From positions 93,262,112 to 93,326,111 of the forward strand of contig CM043945.1 in the NCBI GenBank assembly GCA_014529385.2: a DNA stretch of 64,000 nucleotides. The letters run 5' to 3'. This document shows, in pieces, positions 58,023 through 64,000 of the stretch. The translations under genes were made by a program, and so were the position numbers. Under the pieces are notes generated by a model. It was not told where the DNA came from. It saw only the letters and a list, made by a program, of their open reading frames with translations, and ran no database searches. Every line of letters begins with the position of its first letter. The stretch's first letter is position 1. The DNA is from Adiantum capillus-veneris. Its lineage: Eukaryota; Streptophyta; Polypodiopsida; Polypodiales; Pteridaceae.

Positions 58023-59379
58023 TTGCCCACCTTCTAGGTAGAGCATTTATGCTCGACCAAGAGACTATTTGCATCTGGAACCACATTCTTGCAAAATATT
58101 TCTTCAGTCTATAACCAATTATTCTGTAGCGCAAACGTTCACCAGACAATTTTTCCAACTCATAGGTGCCATTAGGAAATACATGCTTCACTCTGTATGG
58201 ACCCAACCATTTGTCCCTCGACTTCTTTTGAAAAGTAAAATCCAAGCGAGAATCATACTTCATCACCAAATCTCCTTCTTTGATCTCTTTCTCTGGTAGC
58301 CTCTTATTCATTTTCTCCATCCTTGTCTCTGCTTGTTGAAGATAATAATCACTGGCTTTTTCTCTATTCATTCGCAGCAACTCTAGAGAAAGAATTCTTG
58401 CTTGCAGCTTGTCATTATGCTCACCTTGCATTCTGCACAAAAACTTCAAGGCATCCAACTGCACTTGTATGGGCATAAGAGCTTCCTTTCCGTAAACAAG
58501 CTCATATGGTGTAAACTGTGTTGACACTCTATACGCAGTTCTATAAGCCCACAAACACTTTTCCAAGTCCAAGTCCCACTCTTAAGGATGCTCTCTAGCA
58601 TACTTTGATAGCATCTTCACAATTTGGCCATTGCAGTTCTCAACCAACCCATTGCATTGTGGGTAGTAAGGAGAAGAATGCCTATGCTGAATTTTTAATT
58701 TCTCCATGAGAGCAGCAACATGTTTTCCCCTAAACCCTGGTCCATGACCAGAAATGATAACCATAGGAGCTCCAAACCTGCAACACACTTGTTCATATAA
58801 AAAAGAGGCCACTCTTCCTGCTGTTACATCTTTTACTGCTCTTGCCTCCACCCATTTTGTCAAATAGTCCACAGCCACAAGGATATACCTTTTGCCATTG
58901 TTGGTCATCGGCATTGGACCTATAGCATCCACTCCCCATTTTGCAAATGCATCAAAAGACATTATAGCTTTTTGAGGCTCAGCTAAAAGCTTCCGATTTG
59001 CAAACACTTGGCATTCATGGCATGACTTGCACCAAAAATAAGCATCTCTCATCATAGAGGGCCAACAATAACCTGCTCTTAAAACACGAAAGACAACCTG
59101 ATCCTTGCCTTGATGGCCTATTTCTTCATGGCATTGCTCCAAAATCAAGCCTATCTCTTCTTTGTATGGCACTTTTCTCAAAATGCTATCCTTGCCATAA
59201 ATGAGATCTTCACCTACCAATGTGTAGTTTCTTGCTTTTGCAACTATTCTCTTACTCCGAACCTTTGACATGCCCTCTGGACATTGCCCTTTACCAAGAA
59301 ATACTTCTACATCTTGCAATGATTCCCTTCCTGCATACAAGGCTTCCTTGACATTTAAAGGAGCTACCAAGGCATCCAA
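58023..59379 (-). pseudogene. Integrase of the Tat-type gypsy element
   Basis: Minus-strand frames 58582-59379 and 57952-58572. The zinc region is HEEIGHQG, then CKSCHEC. The core has GVDAIGPMP (first Asp), then IISGHGPGF where the usual second catalytic Asp reads Gly (GGT), and VENCNG with the Glu. A stop near 58580 breaks the frame, after which YRTAYRVSTQFTPYELVYGK and the C-terminal KWLGPYRVKHVFPNGTYEL motif follow. Missing catalytic Asp plus the stop make it inactive. Confidence 0.88.
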
Positions 59380-59641
59380 CTTGTCGCCAACTCATCAGCT
59401 TCTTTTTTCTGCTCACGAGGAACATGCTTAAACTGTATCTTCTCAAACTCATGCAAAAGCTTCTTGATGCCATAGAACCACTTCTTCAAATTGTCTTTCT
59501 TAACATTCCACAAACCAAGCAACTGATTCATGACTAGCAATGCATCCCCTTTTGCAATGACCCTCTTTAGTCCAAACTCAACACACTGCTTCAACCCAAG
59601 GAAAAGCGTGAGGTATTCGGCCTCATTTGTTACCATATACA
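59364..59641 (-). pseudogene. Second RNase H (Tat lineage) of the gypsy element
   Basis: Minus strand TNEAEYLTLFLGLKQC, GDALLVMNQLLGLW and KHVPREQKKEADELA: the archaeal-type RNase H that marks Tat-lineage gypsy elements, in addition to the usual RNase H. Its N-terminus is cut by the copia 5' LTR at 59642, so the first catalytic Asp is not present. Confidence 0.8.
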
Positions 59642-59854
59642 TGTGGTAGTGATGTGTGTGAACACACTAGGACCGCCGGGGCATTTTTTCCCTCTTTAGG
59701 AGGTTTTTTCCCCCGTGCATTGTATATACGCCCATCACTCTAGGGCTATCTATCTTTCCGTTGCACACTAAGTAACACACTCTCTATCGTGTGCCTTGAG
59801 CTTCCTTCGTCTTCTCCAAGCTGTGTGTGTTTCTCTACAACCCTAATTCCAACA
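59642..59854 (+). repeat. 5' LTR of the copia element (213 bp)
   Basis: Starts TGTGGTAGTGATGTG and ends ATTCCAACA before ATTGGTATCAGAAC. No 3' LTR exists for comparison; the left edge is set by the Tat RNase H junction. Confidence 0.72.
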
Positions 59855-59856
59855 AT

Positions 59857-59868
59857 TGGTATCAGAAC
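59857..59868 (+). other. Primer-binding site of the copia element
   Basis: TGGTATCAGAAC, initiator-Met tRNA complement, two bases after the LTR end. Confidence 0.85.
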
Positions 59869-60216
59869 AGGTCACGTCCTCTCGGGCTTAGTCGCCAGCT
59901 GCTCCAGCACACGCCTGCTCACTTTCTCCGATTTCAGTGAGCTTTGGCGAGCGTTCGCAGGTCGACAAATATTTTGGGTAAGCTCAAAGAGCTTGGTCTG
60001 CTCAGAATTTTGATTTGGGCTCATTTCGGCCTCCATTTCCACTACGGGCAGTACTGCACAGGCTATTTCGTCATTTTGTGCAGATTTTCTGTCAGTGCCG
60101 TTTTCTGCATAACAGGTGCCTTATAGTCTTCTACGGTTTGTGCTATATACCACAAGTTGTTCCCGCTCCATTTCTCCTATTTTCGGGCAGTTTTCACATC
60201 AGGTGCAGCATTTACC
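59869..60216 (+). other. Leader of the copia element
   Basis: No gene. The open frame runs upstream to 60157, but the first ATG giving a gag-like start is at 60217 in TTACCATGGCT. Confidence 0.6.
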
Positions 60217-63138
60217 ATGGCTGACAACAATAACACAGATGTGTTCAAGATGTTTGCTGCTGAGGACAGGTTGGATGGGGACAACTACCCTATGTGGGCT
60301 TATATGATGCAACATGTTCTTGTGTCAAAAGGTGTCTGGAACATTGTGCAGGGCATTGATGTACGTCCTGGTTCTGAAGATGTAGGCGATGTTGAGGATG
60401 TTGCAGGTCTTGCTGCAAGGATTGCATCTGTAAGATTTGTTTTGCCTACGGCAGAACAAGCTCGTTGGGATGTTAAGGATGCGCAGGCTCATGCATTGAT
60501 TGCGTTGTCTGTGAAGCGCACCATTATTCCTCACATCCGTTCAGCAAAATCTGCAAAACAGGCTTGGGATATTCTAGCAGGTCTTTATGCAAGCCACAAT
60601 GAGGCTAAAATTGCTTTGCTGCGTAAAGAGCTAGAGTCGAAGATTATGCATGAGGAAGATGATATGGACACTTTCCTTGCTAGTGTCAAGGATATCAATG
60701 AGCAACTCATTTTTGCAGGTGAAGTCATTTCGGACAGTTCCCTTGTGCAGACTGTTCTTGATGCCTTACCAGATTCCTACCAGACTTTTGCTAGTACTTG
60801 GAGACTCATGACCCAAGGAAATCCTGAAGTTGTCAAGTTTGATGCATTATGCACATTGCTGTTGCAAGAGTCACTTTCTAGAAAAAACAGGACTAGGCAG
60901 CGTGCAGTTGAACAGGCTTTTATTGCTTCTCAAAGAAAGGGTGGTAACAGTAATGCAGCCACTTCTTATGGTTCTGCTGCGAGTGGCAAAAATTCTGTTC
61001 CTAATGCTTCTGGTGGCAGCACTTCGTCTGGCAATTCTGGTGATAAGGGCAAAAAGAAGATGCGTTGCCATTATTGTAAAGCCAATGATCACTTGATCAA
61101 GTCGTGTCCTAAGTTGAAGGCCAAAGAGGCTAAGAAGAAAGAGGGTGGTTCCACTGCAAATGCTGGTTCCACTACAAATGCAGCCATTGTTGAGTCTTCT
61201 GTGAAAGGAGATTGTGATGCTGATGTTGATGCAGAATGGGCTTTTAGCGCAGAGTGCACTTATAGTCCTGCTGTCCATGATGCATGCTTGTCAGTTGCTG
61301 CAGATTCACATGTGTGGTATTTTGACAGTGGTGCTACAAAGCACATTACCTCACATCGTGAATTGTTTACCTCTCTCGAGTCTGTCCCTCATGGGAATTC
61401 AGTCACTTGTGCCAACAACGCCTCTTATCCAGTTCAGGGAGTTGGAAAGATTGGGCTCACTGCTGCTAATGGCAGTTCCTTCACACTTGTTGATGCACTT
61501 TATGTACCTGGGATCAAGAAGAATCTCTTGTCTGTATCCGCACTTGCTAGACTTGGACTTGTAGTCAAATTTGTGGATGACAGATGTACAGTTCATGATC
61601 TCAATTTTGGTGATGAAATTGTTGCATCTGGGCTTTTGTGCCGTGGGCTGTATAAGCTCACTTTGTATGACAAGTGTGGACAAAATTTTGCAAATGCTGT
61701 TGCAGATTCAAGGGCTATTTCAGATGCAAAACTTTGGCATGCACGTTTTGGTCATCTGAATTTTGCCAGTTTGTTGCGTTTGCAGAAATCTGATATGGTT
61801 GCTTCTTTGCCGCCTCTTGAAGCACCTGTCAAACATGTTTGTGAAGGCTGTATTCTGGGTAAAATGCAGCGTTCTAAGTTTCCAAAGGATGGTTCAGTTA
61901 GGGCCACATGCAGGTTGCAGCTTGTGCATAGTGATGTTTGTGGGCCCATGCAAACTCCGTCCTTGGGCAATTACCTGTACTTCGTGACTTTCATTGATGA
62001 TTACTCCAGGCATGCATGGGTATTTCCGCTTAAAGCGAAGTCCGAAGTTTTTATGTGCTTCAAACAATTTTTGGCTATGGCTGAAAATGTCTCAAAATGT
62101 ACTATGGGCACCCTCCGTTCCGATCGAGGGGGGGAGTATATGTCTCATGAATTTAATGCATTTCTGGCTAGTCGTGGGATAAAACACCAATGTATAGTGG
62201 CTTATACACCTCAGCAAAATGGTGTTGCTGAGAGGAAAAACAGGTCACTAACGGAAATGGCACGATGTATGGTCAAAAGTCAAGCTTTGCCGCATTCTTT
62301 TTGGCTTGAGGCCATCATGTGTGCCACTTATGTACTTAACAGGTGTCCTACGAAAGCTTTGCAGTCTATTACTCCATATGCAGGATGGCATGATAGAAAG
62401 CCTTCTATTGAGCACATGCGTGTTTTTGGTTGTTTGGCATATGCTTTGGTGCCACAAGTGCAGCGCAGAAAATTGGATGATAAGGCTGTCAAATGTATTT
62501 TTGTTGGTTATAGTGCTGAAAGCAAAGGTTACAGGTTGTATCATCCGCAAACAAAACGTATTCTGGTTTCACGGGATGTAGTGTTTGTGGAAGATTCTGT
62601 TCAGCCCTTGCTGTCATGTACTAGAGACAGTAATGTAAGCTCACAGGACATTTATGACACTTTGTTGCCTCTTTTCAGTGGTGAAAATACGAATGTAAGT
62701 TCCAATGAGGCAAATGTACAGCCTATGGGGGTTTCTGAAAATGTTTTAGAACAGCCTATTACTGCTGCAGATGTACATGATGTACTTGATGAGGAAAGGG
62801 CTGAAAATGAGCAGGCTAGAGGTATGCCAAAATCGCTGGTGCACACTTTGCGTGATAGTAAATTGGATGCACCTTTATCTAGTCGTACTCGTTCAGGCTC
62901 TCGCCATGCATCTTATGCATCAGATTGTTATGCTTTGGTTGTGTCTAGTTTACATGATGTTGAGGAGCCTCTGTCTTTTGATGAAGCACAGAATTCAGAA
63001 AATTGGATTGCTGCCATGAAATCAGAATATGATGCACTTATAGAGAATGACACATGGACTTTATGTGATTTGCCTCCTGGCAAAAACACCATTGGTACGA
63101 AGTGGGTTTACAAGTTGAAACGCAAGCCGGATGGTGAG
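60217..63138 (+). CDS. Copia gag-protease-integrase-RT (partial) polyprotein
   Basis: ATG at 60217 begins MADNNNTDVFKM. About 974 codons of element sequence; the frame then closes at 63156 in Tat sequence. Gag region: residues 1-280. Zinc knuckle from residue 284 (CHYCKANDHLIKSC). Protease Asp370 in YFDSGATKHIT. Integrase zinc region around 510-550 (HARFGH, CEGC), then D573 (HSDVCGPM), D636 (SDRGGEY) and E672 (NGVAERKNR), a D,D35E triad. RT starts near 945 (NTIGTKWVYKLKRKPDGE) and is cut there. It lies head to head with the Tat element on the other strand. No stops, so the insertion is fairly young, but it cannot transpose alone without RT. Confidence 0.93.
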
Positions 63139-64000
63139 AACGTGACAAGTACCTGAGCTTATGCACAAATGATGCCAAATCCTTTGTGTTGCTGGGCGGA
63201 TCGATAAGCAATAAAGCCTTAACTTTCTCTGGGTCAGCTTTATTCCATTTTGGGAAACCACATGTCCTAGCAAATGGACTCTGGCATGAGCAAACTTACA
63301 CTTCTTTGGGTTGATTTGCCCAGCCTCTTGTTGAAGCCTTTCAAAACTCAACCTTAGCTTCTCCAAATGTGTGACCCTTGAGCTATAACACCCAATGTCA
63401 TCCATGAAAACACGAATGAACTTACCCAAGTAGGGACCAAACACTCTATTCATCCATCCTTGGAAGGTAGCATATGCATTAACCAGCCCAAAAGGCATTC
63501 TTTTGTAGGCAAAACAACCCCAAGGAGTAATGAAGGTCATCTTCAATCGATCTTCAATTGCTATCAAGATTTGAAAGTAGCCAAAAAATCCATCCATGAT
63601 TGAGTAACGTTCATGACCTACAACCTGATTGAGGATTTCATCTAAAAAGGGTAGTGGATAATGATTCCTTTTTTTGGCAGCATTCAAAGGTTTGAAATCG
63701 ACACATATCCTAAAACTTCCGTTCTTCTTGGGCACAATAACAAGTGGAGAGACCCATTCGGACTCCTCCACTCGGAAGATGAAATCTGCTTCCAAAAGCT
63801 TTGTCACCTCTTCATGAAGTGCCTTCTCATGAATGACCCCAATCTCCTAAGCTTTTGAACCTTCGGCTTGGCACCTTCTTTTAGATTGATTCTATGCTCG
63901 ACTCCTTTAGCTCCTTGCAACTCTGTATATTCAGTGGCTAATAGCTTTGGAAACTCTGTAAACATGTCTTCATACTCCTTTTTTTCTTTTTTTGTCAAGT
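63139..64000 (-). pseudogene. Reverse transcriptase of the Tat-type gypsy element
   Basis: Minus-strand RT runs off the window end. LLEADFIFRVEESEWVSPLV, FRICVDFKPLNAA, MPFGLVNAYATFQ and the catalytic FMDDIGCYS (about 63390-63415) are clear. A frameshift near 63230 separates the palm from LLIDPPSNTKDLASFVH, which ends at the copia junction. A stop near 63803 separates the upstream frame 63804-63998. Together with 58023-59641 it makes one element split by copia. Confidence 0.88.

Larger units (their letters stand above)
59642..63138 (+). mobile_element. Copia element, 3'-truncated, inside the Tat-type element
   Basis: A 5' LTR, primer-binding site and a long open polyprotein, ending abruptly at GATGGTGAGAA (63138), where Tat RT sequence on the minus strand begins. 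The RT catalytic part, RNase H and 3' LTR are absent. The Tat segment between RT (63139) and RNase H (59641) is missing too, so one deletion probably removed both. It is the same family as the decayed copy at 8604-10893. Confidence 0.9.

Overview
This is nuclear DNA from a land plant. It reads as heavily retrotransposon-filled sequence around one split host gene. Transposon types are typical of plants: Ty3/gypsy elements with a C-terminal chromodomain, a Tat-type gypsy element with an extra RNase H, Ty1/copia, CACTA and a LINE. All recognisable primer-binding sites match initiator-Met tRNA. The only convincing host gene has a first intron of about 28.8 kb packed with transposons, which suggests a large-genome plant such as a fern or gymnosperm. 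That placement is inference; nothing seen fixes the species.

Layout. 1-8598: a decayed chromodomain gypsy element (A, plus strand; the window opens inside its 5' LTR), inserted into an older copia copy whose right part survives at about 8604-10893. 10894-11996: 5' flank and leader of the host gene. 11997-42350: a RING-H2 protein gene on the plus strand, three exons (11997-12381, 41181-41221, 41352-42350), reading frame preserved across both junctions, 474 residues. Its giant intron 1 holds, left to right: unassigned sequence; gypsy element B (15229-23756, minus strand, TCTAC target-site duplication), itself hit by a D-family LTR and a small Mutator-like MITE; LTR-like debris; gypsy element F (25583-32162, minus strand, LTRs about 99% identical, an extra ORF before gag); a D-family solo LTR (32173-33410, TGTAC duplication); a D-family deletion derivative (34357-36664); a possible gag scrap; the 3' end of a LINE (38272-39165); and a rearranged gypsy remnant (E, to 41062).

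42351-50690 is AT-rich and mostly unassigned, with a 360-bp MITE-like inverted repeat and two long poly-C tracts. 50690-54110 is a decayed gypsy gag-protease region (minus strand). 54136 to about 56700 is the 3' part of a CACTA transposon (minus strand). 56700-64000 is a Tat-type gypsy element (minus strand) interrupted by a 3'-truncated copia element (59642-63138, plus strand) that still has a 974-codon open frame.

Only the RING-H2 gene looks like host function. The retrotransposon frames are mostly broken; copia integrase at the right end and element F integrase keep all catalytic residues. I found no CRISPR, organellar or bacterial features, no complete tRNA, and no rRNA. Much of the value lies in the nesting order and in the oddities listed as findings.
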